This document shows positions 47,591-58,570 of a DNA stretch of 64,000 nt, piece by piece. The stretch is taken from NCBI RefSeq assembly GCF_034190915.1, contig NW_026947484.1, positions 74,541,482 to 74,605,481 of the forward strand. Direction: 5' to 3'. The notes beneath the pieces are model-generated. The model worked only from the letters and a program-made list of their open reading frames with translations, searched no databases and was not told the origin of the DNA. The position numbers and the translations under genes were made by a program. Positions within the stretch are counted from its first letter, which is position 1. Each line of letters starts with the position of its first letter. The DNA is from Cavia porcellus (Eukaryota; Chordata; Mammalia; Rodentia; Caviidae).

Positions 47591-48042
47591 ATTCTTGTGT
47601 GGTGTTTAGAACAGAGAACAGAATAGAATAAAGTTATTCTTTCTTAATTTTATCTTAAGTTTATCTTCATTTTAATCTTTGAAACAAAAAAGTAACCCTT
47701 TTATATTCCAGAGAAAGATAAATGCATTATAAAAGTAAGAAAATATAATGTAAGAATAAGAAAATAAAAATATCATAAGATCTTACCACTCTTAAAAGTT
47801 CATTGTGTGTCTTTTCAGATCTTGTATTACAAGCATAGGTGTGATTTACCAAAATTACATTGTAGATGTCCTGATTTATTCATGAAATGATTCATATCTT
47901 TCCATACCAGCAAATTTTCGTTTTCCTTAAACCCAGTCCACAGTCTGATACCTGCAGTTGTCACAATGCTTTTACAATATCTTGATTCAAATAATAATCT
48001 AGTCCAGCTTTTCTTTTTTAATCTTGCAGAACCACCTACTTC
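47591..48042. other. Unassigned sequence
   Basis: AT-rich; no gene recognised. Confidence 0.45.
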
Positions 48043-48068
48043 AAAAAAAAAAAAAAAAAAAAAAAAAA
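48043..48068. repeat. A26 tract at L1 junction
   Basis: 26 uninterrupted A immediately 5' of the truncated L1. L1 has aaaa at this point of its own sequence, so expansion of an internal A run is one explanation. Confidence 0.95.
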
Positions 48069-49550
48069 GCAAAGACAGACCTGAGGATCAGTGGAACAGA
48101 GAGCAGAAGATGCAGACACAACTACAAACACATTCAGCTACCCTGTCTTTGACAAAAGGACAAACATGCTCACTGGAAGAAAGACAGCCTCTTTAATAAG
48201 TGATGCTGGAAAAACTGGCTCTCTACATGCCAGAAACTTAAACTAGACTCACGTCTATCACCATGCATGACACTAAAGTCAAAATGAATCAAAGATCTAA
48301 ATATTAAAACAGAAACCCTGAATCTACTGGGAGAGAAAGTAGGTAGAAATCTTGAAGATATAGGTATAGGCAGAGAGTTTATGAACAAATACCAAATTGT
48401 ACAGGGAGTACTTCAACAACTGGAATCTCTTCTTAAAAAGCTTTTTGCACATCAAAAGAAATCACCAACAGAGTGAAAAGACAATCCAGAGAGGGAAAAA
48501 AATTTTAACCAACTGTCACTCACACAAAGGACTTATATCTAGAACATAAAAAGAACTGAAAAAAAAATCAGACCCCTCCAAATTCAAAGATCCAAAGTAA
48601 CAATGGGCAAAGGGGATAAACACACATTTCTCAGAGGAAGAAATGCAAGTAACAAATAAATATATGAAAAAATGTTCAAACAGCATTGTCACTTGAGAGA
48701 CACAAATTAAAACAACACTTGAGATTTCATCTCATCCCAGTAAGAATGGCTAGCATCAAAAAATCAATCAATAACAAATGCAGGAGGGGCTGTAGGGAAC
48801 CCTTCTCCACATTGTAGGAGTGTACACTGGTACAACCACTGTGGAAATCAGTGTGGAGATTCCTCAAAAAACTAGGCTTAGAGGTTCCATTTGACCCAGC
48901 TATTCCCCTTCTGGATATTTTCCTGGAAAATAAAAAACATAGTGTCACAGCAATATATGTGCATCCATGTTTATAGCAGCACAATTTTTAATGGCTTAAT
49001 CTTGGAAACAACCCAAATGGCCATTAACCAAAGAGTGGATAAAAAAGATGTGGAATTTTTATACAAAGGAGTACTACTCAGATATAAAGAAGGACGAACC
49101 TCAGACATTCATAGGGAAATGGATGCAACTTGAGACCATAATGATAAGTCAATAAATTAGACTCACACATGTAAACATCATGTTGTTTCCCTAGTGTAAG
49201 AAGCTGAAAAAGTGAATAAGATCCAAAATTTACAATAGAGATGGTGAAATGAGAAGAAACTATTCAAAAGGAAAGAGAAACTGGAATGGAAGAAAGGAGA
49301 AAAGAAGAAATGGAAAAGAAAATATATACAAAATAGTTAAGGTCATTAGACTGCTAACTCCTATTCATTGAAAAGAAAGGTTTGTGCCTATATTGTTTGA
49401 TCAATTTTTCATGCCTATATATTATAATATGAGCTCCTACTTTGAAGATAACAATATGCAATGTACTAAGCATTATTAATCTCCTACAATCTTGTTTTGA
49501 AAATTTGTACCATTGTTTTTGTTGGTTCATTTTCTTTAAAATGAATAAAA
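48069..49550 (+). mobile_element. 5'-truncated L1
   Basis: Begins at the L1 cctgaggatcagtggaacag block and runs through gatgctggaaaaactggctc, ctcatcccagtaagaatggc, gtggataaaaaagatgtgga and gagtactactcagatataaa, then a purine-rich tract (49241-49326). The last 200 bases end gttttgaaaatttgtacc, tctttaaaatgaataaaa, like the final unit and end of the L1 derivative at 33553-36438. Frameshifts and stops leave only short frames of ORF2. Confidence 0.85.
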
Positions 49551-49553
49551 TTC

Positions 49554-49700
49554 TGGGCCAGGTGTGGTGGAACACACCTGTAATCCCAGCACTCAGGAGG
49601 CTGAGACAGGAGGGTTGCTGTGAGTCTGATACCATCCTGGGCTACGGAGTGAGTTTAAGGCCAGCATGAAGGCATAGTGTCTCAAAAAGACAAAAAAAAT
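49554..49700 (+). mobile_element. B1 SINE
   Basis: gccaggtgtggtggaacaca, cctgtaatcccagcactcag, gaggctgagacaggagggtt, gagtttaaggccagcatgaa, then ctcaaaaagac. Inserted at the L1 3' end. aaaattctg before and aaaaatctg after may be its duplication. Confidence 0.92.
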
Positions 49701-50234
49701 CTGACTTGTTAATAAACCAGGGCAACTATTCGATAGAATGTCTCATCTTCTATATTTTCTGGTTATTTCTGTGCAGGGTCATTTTACTTTTATATCCTTC
49801 ATATAGTTTTTAAATTGAAAGATATAACCAACAGCTTAATACAGTCAAGTTAAATATTAAGCCAAACTACATCATAGGTGATATCACATATTTCATATAA
49901 AACAATTTTAAATGTTAGTCTGGTGAAATCTTCAAAATGTTGTTGACTACAACATGATACAGATGTTTATGTATGATAGAAATTTACTTTCTATAAAGTG
50001 AGAACTAGTAGAAGATATTTTCTGAATATGATTGTATTCCAGGCAAGAGATACTTCTTGAATATATTAATTTGCTTTCCACAAGAGAAGGTATGAGATAT
50101 GCAATCCTAAATCCAAATCAAAGCCACTTAATCAAGTGTTTCAGAAGATTTCAGAAGACTTTCTTGAACTTTTCTATTCATTAACTTTTGTTTTAGTCTC
50201 CTTCAGCAATACTCTCCTCATGCATTCATTCATT
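49701..50234. other. Unassigned sequence
   Basis: No gene recognised. Confidence 0.45.
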
Positions 50235-50300
50235 ACTATTTACTGAGCACAAACGTGTGTTATATGCTGTTCGACCCACTGGGGATACAGAAGTGAAACT
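50235..50300 (-). mobile_element. L2 3' end fragment
   Basis: tatttactgagcacaaacgt and gacccactggggatacagaa are the reversed old L2-type terminus. Confidence 0.55.
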
Positions 50301-50529
50301 CTTGTAGAACTTGCAATCTCTTTACACTCAGAACTGGCGCAGCCTGACAATCATAGATTCCAATAATGTGCTTTTATCACTAGCTCTTTATCTTCTTGTT
50401 TTCTCATCCTTTCATTGCCTTAAATCTCAAAAGTCTATGTCCCCAGGACCTCCTTACGGTGTTGGACCCATGGTTGCTGAAGAAGTTGAGTAACTCTCTG
50501 GTAACTCCAACTCTTTGACTCTTGTCTAC

Positions 50530-50829
50530 ACAGCCTCAATCATAATGATGATCTCACTAACCCATCTTGCATAAATTCAGGCCTCCCTTTGTCTCAACTG
50601 CCAACTTCTTATCCACCACAGAAAACTTCCACACCTCCAAATCATTCTTCTGGGCCCTATTCCCAATATATCCAACTACCTGCAGGATGTCCCCATCTGG
50701 GTGTCCCAGCATATGGGCATCATATTCCTGAGAGATCTCATTTTCTTCAGTGTCCCCTAACATCATATCATATCACAATAATGATACCATTCATATCACT
50801 GTGAATTCCTACTTGGTCTCCTCCCTATC
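50530..50829 (+). mobile_element. L2 LINE, left part
   Basis: gtccccatctgggtgtccca and tacttggtctcctccctat are L2 blocks in forward order. Interrupted at 50829 by an LTR and continued after 51225. Confidence 0.6.
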
Positions 50830-51220
50830 TGTTATGGTTTGTGTTTAGATGTCCACCCAAAGCTTCATGCAATTATGAAAATTTTCAGAAGTGGCTGAAT
50901 CTGGAGTGTGCGATGCTGAGATTAGGGGTGTGTGGCTAGTAAGTCAATCCACTGATTGGTTTGGCATAGTTCTGGCTAGGATTTAGAGTGTGAGTGCTGT
51001 ACCTGCCCTAGGGTGGGTAGTCTTCATACAGTGTAAGGGACTCGAAAGAGTCTTGTCTGCTCCCCTGCTAGTTGCTTTGCCATCTTCTGCCCATCTTCCA
51101 TGCGCCTCAGAAACAGTGGATATAGACTTAAAGCTCTACAGACTGAGCTAAATAAACCTTCCCTCCCTTAACTTTGAGGTCAGGCATCTTGTCTCAGCAA
51201 AGACAAAAGTTGCTAAGATA
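50830..51220 (+). mobile_element. Solo MaLR LTR inside L2
   Basis: TGttatggtttgtgtttaga, aagcttcatgcaattatgaa, aatccactgattggtttggc, then gagctaaataaaccttccct and tgtctcagcaaagacaaaag. Flanks ctatc (50825-50829) and ctata (51221-51225) differ at one base. Close relative of the LTR at 46855. Confidence 0.88.
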
Positions 51221-51225
51221 CTATA

Positions 51226-51905
51226 CAGCTGACCACTAAGACCTGCTAACACTAAATCCGAAGCAGCATGTCTGTGGCTCTCTGTCTGCTCTGTCAACAT
51301 TCTCTCCCGGGCCCTTATAGCAGCTCTTCACTATCTTCTTCTTCCATTCATGTCTCCTCCAAGCATTCCACTCCACTACCCTTGAGTTATCACTCACCAT
51401 GTTTCTTGCCATGCTATTCAATGACTTAAAGTGCATCACCTCCTGAACAAAGCATTTTTGCACATGGTTTGCCTTGCCTTTCATAATCTGGCTAATGCCT
51501 TCCTCTGTTTCCTCAGCTCCCACCACTTCCTACCATTCTACCAAACTACAAAAACTGTCCAGAGTGTATCATGCCCTATGACTTTTCTATAGCCATTACC
51601 TCTGTCTGAAATTCCCTTCTACTCACCCTCACTTCCTTTTAGCCAAATATGTAAACTTCACATGTCAGTTTCTTCATATATCAATTCACATGTCCGTCCT
51701 TGTTGAGAAACCCTCTGATTTCCCCTAGAAGACCAAAGAACATGTATGTCCAGAATTTCACTGTACACATTTCATGATACCAATTATCCTACTGTTTTAC
51801 AATTATCTGTTTATAAGTCTGTTGCTGGTGTGATCTAGAGACAGGCCAATCCTTCCCCAGTGCCAACAACTAACTTCTTAATAGATAATCATGGAATTAA
51901 TGAAT
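51226..51905 (+). mobile_element. L2 LINE, right part
   Basis: tttttgcacatggtttgcct, cctctgtctgaaattccctt and gaaaccctctgatttcccct follow the L2 3' ORF end and UTR order. Confidence 0.7.
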
Positions 51906-52049
51906 ACATAGACAACATACATTTCTAACAATGCAGGACCACAAGGTCCTTAGCTTTGAGAAGGGTTTACTATTCAGAAGGCATTTATAGCCCATACTGA
52001 AATAAATTTCAAAAAAGGACATTGGCAAACCTCTTCAGTTCAATTTATT
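51906..52049. other. Unassigned sequence
   Basis: Nothing recognised. Confidence 0.4.
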
Positions 52050-52440
52050 TTTAAATAATTTTTTACTGAAATGTAATGGATGTATTAAAAAGTGACAAGA
52101 TTGTAAGCTTCATCCTGGTAACATAACTCACATCCTATTAACAAAATGAACGTGGTATGGTGCCTGTCACTCAGACCAAAAGGAGCATCATGCCCTGTTA
52201 AGCAGCCTACTGTCTTCCCAGCCACCTTTCCCGGAGATAACCACCATTTGAACTCCAGCCGTCTAGATCAGTTTTGTCTTTATTATTTATTTTGAGCTTT
52301 TAATAAATGAAATCATATAGTAATTTTTGTATATGTGGAATGCAATTATCTACTTGCTTTATTTTTGTCAGATTTTTTTGGAACCACTCATTGTGCTAAC
52401 TTCATATTTTCACTATTTTTAAAAAAAGGTATTGCACTCA
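52050..52440 (-). mobile_element. Possible old L1 fragment
   Basis: ttttactgaaatgtaatgga and aataaatgaaatcatatagt recall reversed L1M 3' sequence. Too diverged to be sure. Confidence 0.4.
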
Positions 52441-52787
52441 AGAAAATTGTCTTAGGGGGAAGAAACCAAGTTGCACATCACAAAGCTGGGGAAATTTGTT
52501 CTTTTCCTTTTATGTATTTAATCCTTTATTTATATCAGTGTGGACTCAGATTCATATTTTCTACTTTGAGTTAAAAGTTAATACTCTTATTTATTTTGTT
52601 GCTGAAAATGTGTTCTAACTATGACCAGTTGGAGCTCTTTCAGCCAAATCTTACGGTCCTTTGATAGCTCCTTCATACTCTATGCATATGTACATGTTTA
52701 CTATCAGAAACTACAAGATGACCCAGGCTCCTCTATACCCTACTACATCTTCTAGTCAAACATTCCTCTAAAGATCCCCACTACCAT
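52441..52787. other. Unassigned sequence
   Basis: No gene recognised. Confidence 0.4.
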
Positions 52788-53238
52788 GTGCTACTCAGCT
52801 TTTCACTGCTGTGACCAAATATCGAGAAAAGCAATTTAAAGAAGGAAAGATTATTTTGGCTCATTATTTCAGAGGTCTAAGTCCATGGTTGGGTGGCTCC
52901 ATTACTTTTAGACCTGTAGTGAGACAGAAACATCATGGCGGGCAGTGTGGCAGAGGGAAGCTGCTCTCTTCATGACAACCAGGAAGCAGAGAGGAAAACA
53001 GCCCTAGAGGAAGGGGTCAGGGGTCAGATATAGTCCCCAAGGCCATGCCCTCCTAAGATACTCCTTTCTAGTTGCCCCCAGTTCTTAAATTCCCATTTCC
53101 TGCCAATAATGCCATCAAATTATGATGCCACAAGGGATTAAGCCACAGAAGTACTCATGGTGCTATCACCTTCCAAAAGCACTGCCTCTGACTACTGGAA
53201 ACTTTGGAGAGAGATTTAGATCTAAACCACAACCTAAA
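52788..53238 (-). mobile_element. MaLR-type LTR
   Basis: gcttttcactgctgtgacca, aaatatcgagaaaagcaatt, ttttggctcattatttcaga, aacatcatggcgggcagtgt. A reversed MT/MLT-type LTR of about 450 bases. Confidence 0.7.
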
Positions 53239-53358
53239 TTTTAAGATAGGTTCACTTTAAGCTGAGCAGCTGATTTGCATTTTTTATTAATTAGTTCTAA
53301 CAGTCTAGAAAATTTTAAGAACTTCACCACTGATAGTTTTTCATGAAGAATCATCACA

Positions 53359-53369
53359 CCCCCCCCCCC
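53359..53369. repeat. C11 homopolymer
   Basis: Eleven C in a row; assembly length may be unreliable here. Confidence 0.95.
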
Positions 53370-55819
53370 TTTTCACTAGTAGCATTTGAGAGAGAGCCAA
53401 TCTGCTTATGCCCTACTCAAGAAAATAGTTCCCCCCACACCAGCCAGGACTTCGAGTTAAGCCCGTCTTCAGAGAAATCCAGCATTCTCTAGCATGCCAT
53501 CTGCTTGGCAGTCTCTCAAGATCATTTTCTCTGCCTGGTGTCTCTGAAATTAGAGGCATTAAAAGTGCCTCCCCATTCACTTCATCTGATTATTTTATCA
53601 TCTTATTATACCTTTCAACTTCCTATTTCCTTGAGTTTTTTCTTTCATAGTCATTGTATTTGTATTCAATAAAAACCAAAAATGCCACCCATTTTTCCTT
53701 GCTTTATAAAAGAAAATTTTTGTACACTTCCATGGACTTTAAACTGCTGAAAAGGCATGTTCTATTCAGCTACTCTATGTTTTTTATTCAAGTAGCTGAA
53801 ACAGAAAAAAATGTTTTTCAATTTCTTTATTTTCTTGTTTTTTTCTAAAAAAGATTTCTTTGCATGATATATTTTAATTTCATAAAAAGCTACTATCTAC
53901 ATGTGACTAACAGCTTTATTGTAACCAAATCTTGGGTCCTCTAGAAATAGCCTAATCAAGATTTTTATTACAAGTATCTTACCAACTATCTTGTCATATA
54001 CCACCTGCATTAAATTTGCAGGGAGTCATCTGAAGAATAAAATATTGAAAAATAATTCATTCTTTATGTCTCTGATTTCCAATGACAGCTTGAATTTTTC
54101 TTCTCCTATATTTTCCAAAATTTGCTTCAGGGGATTCCTATTTGTTTTTCTAAGTCTAGTTCTACCCATTAATTAGACTTTAATTAAATTCATTTTTTCC
54201 TCATAGTTCTTGAGCTTAGGTTAAGAAAGGGACACCTATGAGGCACCTATATGAATTCAATTTATGAAATGATAAAATAAAAAGAATCTGGTTAACCCTT
54301 GGTCTGCCATATAAATAATTATGACCTATAAACACTCATTTCTGTCTACATTAAAATGATAGTGGAGCGGACACCATGGACCATGAGTTCTAGAGATACT
54401 TAATAAGAACTTTCAAGCAAAAAGTAATGCAAATCGCTTTGAAAATTTAAAAGACAGGGAGCTTTTGTTCTTTGTGTAGGAAAATAAGAGAGAAAGTATA
54501 GAGCAAGGTCATGCCAATCACCTTAATAGTTAAGGCCATCGTATACTTTATTCCAACATTGTGAAGTGAGCTTTCTCTCTAAATCTGATTACTAAAAGAG
54601 GCACTTAGGATTTGTCTTAGTAATAGAACTGAGACTTAAAGAATTTATATTTGACCTACACATGCGCTTAATAAATTTTTGCCCTGATCCCTTATGTATA
54701 AATTGCTTAGCTGAATGTTTTTCTACTACTGTCCATTAAGATGAATATCCTAGAATATATTAATACGAATTTGCTATGAAAATGACATGGAATGAAGTAA
54801 ACCTGGATTAATAAACCTGAAATAGGGTTTAACTGTTTATTGTTCTACGGAATTTCCTGGGTCTTTAGTATTTGAATGTGTGTGGTGATGCTCCAGAAAG
54901 GTACTTGACAACCATTAGGTCACAGGACACTTTTCTTCCAGAAATACCTATTAACACCTCCAGACCAAATTTCATGGTATTTTAGATTAATGTAGATTAA
55001 TTAGATTAGCGCAAGGGAAAAAATTTAGAATGGTGGATGGAAGGACAGTGGTGATGTTGAGAGCAACAGGAGACAGAGAGATTAATTTTGACTGGAAGAT
55101 TACTTCAATTTGAACACAAATTGACAATGACAATGTGCAACGTACATGCCATTGTTGCCGCAAGTGATGTGCTTTGAAATTTTGATATAGTCTTTTTCTT
55201 CTTTTTTTCCCTATGTTTGAATAAAGTGGATTTGAAAGAAAAAAATTGAACATAAGAAGTTTCTTTTCCTGACTGCTAGAGATGAGCAGTCCATGGGAAG
55301 TTCCGACTCAGGGCTACGTTTCTTGCTGCTGTTGATTAGAAGGTCTCTACCACTACCACACAGGCTCAGCCCTCTGGGTCTTTAAAATCACTTGTGAGAT
55401 CAGTCACAGGCAAATTTTTACTAATATTATTCAAAATGCCAAGTCTCCAAAAATTGCTTTCCCAGAGAAAATAAAGTGTTATAGACTTTATGTAATATAA
55501 AGAAAATTTCTTGTCTCAACAACTGGTCAGTGAATGAATAAGTCCACTGAGAGCAGAAGAAGGGCTTGTACACCCTTAAGTAAACATTTTGCATGACAGA
55601 GCAAACAGCATGTGAGTTTCTTTCTAAAATAGAAAAGGGAAGATAGCTGGTGTTGGAGTGTGAAGGTTTGGGTGACTAGAAAGATACAAGAAAAAGGTAA
55701 TGAGGATCAGATGTCATGGCAAACATTTAATAGGTTTCAAATTAACTGTCATAGGTTGTTTAATATACTCACCTCACTGCCCCAGAACTTAAAACCAATA
55801 TACCTTGTGTAGTTTGAGG

Positions 55820-55820
<1 letters not shown>
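53370..55820. other. Unassigned AT-rich sequence, no gene seen
   Basis: About 2.4 kb without recognised repeats or exons. Confidence 0.45.
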
Positions 55821-55870
<50 letters not shown>

Positions 55871-55872
55871 CC

Positions 55873-55956
<84 letters not shown>

Positions 55957-55975
55957 TCTCTCTCTCTTTTCTTTG
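55821..55975. repeat. Compound polypyrimidine microsatellite
   Basis: (CTTT)n for 50 bases (55821-55870), then (TC)n, four TCTCTG-type units (about 55896-55924), (TC)n again and a T-rich end. The plus strand is pure pyrimidine from 55821 to 55903. All long arginine/glutamate or serine/leucine frames here are artefacts of this repeat. Confidence 0.97.
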
Positions 55976-56349
55976 TGCTGTTTGGCAGAACCAAGACAGC
56001 ATCTGTTTGCATGATGCAAAGGGACAGCCACCATCTAAGTGACTCCCTTATCGGTTACTTTTCCAAAATCTGCTAATTTCTTCCTTCCAAACACGATCCT
56101 GATTTTCTTCAGGTAAAGCACCACCCAACAGTATCCACAGAAAGCTAATTCCATTTGCAGCAGAGGAGGAGATTCTGATCTGCCCATGAGATTCTCCTTG
56201 AATAGGAAGCTAGAGGAATTGAATACATGGAGGAGGCTTCTGACAAACAGTTCCCAGATATCAACACACTAAGTCAAGAAGAGATAATCAAATACTATTC
56301 CCTGGAGAGTTTCATGCCTGGATATGAGATTTGGAACAGTTTCAATTTT
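55976..56349. other. Unassigned sequence
   Basis: Between the microsatellite and the MaLR interior. The left limit of the retroviral sequence is uncertain. Confidence 0.4.
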
Positions 56350-57259
56350 CATACAGCCAACTTGAAGGCAGAAGCAAAGGACATTAGAGCTCACACCCGA
56401 CCCCACAATTCCTGTGTTCTGCATGCATCTAAAACCAGCGCCACATCTGCCACCCAAGTCTGCCACCAGCTGGAGAGGAGTCAAGTGCCTGGGTTGCTGA
56501 GTACTATGAACCCAATCCCAAGGAAAAAATTCTCTAGGTCACTACCATAATAGAACATGGTGATCTAGGACTCTCTTCTCAAAGCAAAATCTTTCACCTT
56601 TGCAATTTTGAGGCTTCAAAGGGCAGAGTCCTATTGGTTCTTGTAATGCCCTCAGGCTATCTTTTCTATTGTCCTGTTATTCCTTCACAGCAAAGTTTTC
56701 CTCTGCTCCATCTTTGCAGTCTGTAACTTTACTGAAGCTTGATTTCTAGCCAAACTCAAAATATTTTAAGTCATCTTTATGGGCTCTTCTTTCTTGATTC
56801 TCAGCACAGATCTAAAAGCCCCCTACAAAGACAAAGACTGCTTTAAAATTTCTTCTGTCAGATTAATCTCAGTCTTTAGCAAAGGCTCTGGACAAGAGTA
56901 AAATGCAGACAAATTTTCTGCCAAGTCATAACATACATGATCTGGAGTCCAAATACCAATGGAGTCTTGGCTCCTAAATGAAACCTGCTGAACCTAGTCT
57001 TTGCAGGAAGCATTTGTATCAGCATCCTGTTTGCTATGGATTAAACACTGGTGGTCAACTTAATGCCAGCAGAATTAAATCAGCATGGTGCTGAGCATAG
57101 ATGTCCCACCTGAGGAAAGTTGCCAGCATAAAGAGAGATGTGGAGAAGGACAAGCAAGGCATTGTGTGTTTCTCCAAGTGTTGCTGTTTCAGCATTGGTT
57201 CTCCTTGGAGGAGCTCATCATGACTAGCTTAACCCAGTGTGAGTTTGACCATTGTCATC

Positions 57260-57520
57260 AGAGGAGCTTGGTGAGAGTGGTGTGGTTCACTTTGGGGGAG
57301 CTCTGGTCCTTACATCGAGCATTGCTTCCTGGGTCTGGAGGGGAAGACGTATGCTGTTAATCTCCAGGAGAAACTTATCACACTGGCTTCCTGGCATGTA
57401 CTTGATTGTGCTTATCATTGGAGGAGCTCAGGACATCCGTGCCACTGAGGAGGCTGTGTTACTTTTCAGGACAGCCCTGGTTCTTATTTTGAGCATGACT
57501 TCTTGGCTCCAGTGTAGAAC
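57260..57520. repeat. Degenerate tandem repeat in MaLR extra segment
   Basis: Two imperfect copies about 160-175 bases apart. gaggagctt at 57261 pairs with gaggagctc at 57421. ctctggtccttacatcgagc at 57301 pairs with ccctggttcttattttgagc near 57475. Confidence 0.6.
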
Positions 57521-57646
57521 CCTCAATCTATCAGCACAGCTCCTTCACCCTACTTGCATAGAATTTCTAGCTTCCACCACTGACCTTTGGGCCTTCCAAG
57601 CACAGATCCATAACACAGACTGGCATGAATCCTTGTGGGCTCTAGA

Positions 57647-57733
57647 CCTCCAGTTAGACTCATGGGAGGCATTGTCATGGGCTCTTGCTTTTCATCTGGA
57701 CTCATGTGAGGCACTGCTGTGGGATCCAGGCCC
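57647..57733. repeat. 45-base tandem repeat in MaLR extra segment
   Basis: tagactcatgggaggcattg and tggactcatgtgaggcactg begin two adjacent units of about 45 bases. Confidence 0.75.
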
Positions 57734-58036
57734 TTGGCTGAATATTCTGGGTCTTTAGTGTTGTGGACATATTTCCTGTACTTTCTTGTGTTAAAATCTG
57801 GATGTCCATCATAAATGTTATTATACATTCTGTGTCCTGATTCTAATTGTTCTCTGCACCACTCCTGAATACAACACTGTTCTTCTGAACTCTGACTAGA
57901 ATCCCCTATCAAGTACAACTTACAGCATTCTAGGACTGTTTCTTCAACTGGAACCTCAGAACCTTTCCAGACTCTTCCTGCAAGACAGTTCCAAAGGCTC
58001 CAGAATCACATGGCCAGGTAGAGTCACAAGCAATGA

Positions 58037-58053
58037 CCCCACTCCTGGTACCA
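58037..58053 (-). other. Primer-binding site, tRNA-Leu type
   Basis: Minus strand tggtaccaggagtgggg is exactly complementary to the 3' end of a tRNA-Leu (plus strand ccccactcctggtacca). This is the primer used by ERVL-class elements and fixes strand and boundary of the internal region. Confidence 0.85.
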
Positions 58054-58058
58054 AATTC

Positions 58059-58400
58059 TGTCTTCAGTCAGTCACCTCAGCCACATCCAGAACTATGCTG
58101 GCCCAATTTCTTACTCAAGTTAATACAATCAGTTAACTATCATAACCAGTTCAAATATTTATTCCCAGACATACAATTCATTATCTTACATTATAGAAGG
58201 TTTTATTACAGTTAGATTGATGAATACTCATAAACTCAGGCTTACTGCACAGGATGAAAAATTTTCTCAGGCCCATTCTGCCAACTTCAGTCTTTTCACA
58301 ATATTACCACTGAAGTTTTTGGTTAAACAAGTATGCTAGTATCTTAATTTTTTTAACCAAGGCCATTCTGTTCACATGAACTTCAATTTTTTTGTTAGTT
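58059..58400 (-). mobile_element. Presumed LTR of the minus-strand element
   Basis: The minus strand ends gactgactgaagaca five bases before the primer site, as an LTR should. The body is not recognisable beyond an aataaa-like word (plus tttatt near 58160). The outer limit is a guess. Confidence 0.45.
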
Positions 58401-58439
58401 ATCCAAGAATTCATTCATGTCAGTGTATGATTATGACAG

Positions 58440-58570
58440 ACATCACTGTACTAATTCCTTCAGTATTTCTGAATGCCAACTATGTGTTTGGCCCAGTGGT
58501 CAGCCTGAAGCTGAGTAGACAAGTCCCTGCACTCTAAAAAATCGTGTGAAATAGAAATAAGCAAAATACA
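58440..58570 (-). mobile_element. L2-like old repeat
   Basis: gaatgccaactatgtgtttg and agtccctgcactctaaaaaa resemble the reversed L2-type terminus. Confidence 0.4.

Larger units (their letters stand above)
56350..58058 (-). mobile_element. MaLR/ERVL internal region
   Basis: Read on minus it starts with a perfect tRNA-Leu primer-binding site and aligns in order with the interior of the provirus at 2683-4227: gattctagtcagagttcaga, gtctgcattttactcttgtc, gaagcctcaaaattgcaaag, acccaggcacttgac and ttttagatgcatgcagaaca all have counterparts there. Between 57010 and 57875 it carries some 870 bases that the other copy lacks. No intact gag or pol. The two longest frames (57252-57758 +, 57550-57918 -) lie in or near this extra part and look non-functional. 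Confidence 0.8.

Noticed and set aside
55749..56034. Arginine/glutamate- and serine/leucine-rich frames
   Set aside because: Direct translation of the polypyrimidine microsatellite in several frames.
56227..56550. 107-codon open frame on plus
   Set aside because: Much of it is antisense to the MaLR interior (matches around the cccaggcacttgac and atgcatgcagaac blocks). No independent evidence of coding.
57252..57758. 168-codon open frame on plus
   Set aside because: It is antisense to a MaLR/ERVL internal region and its content comes from degenerate tandem repeats.
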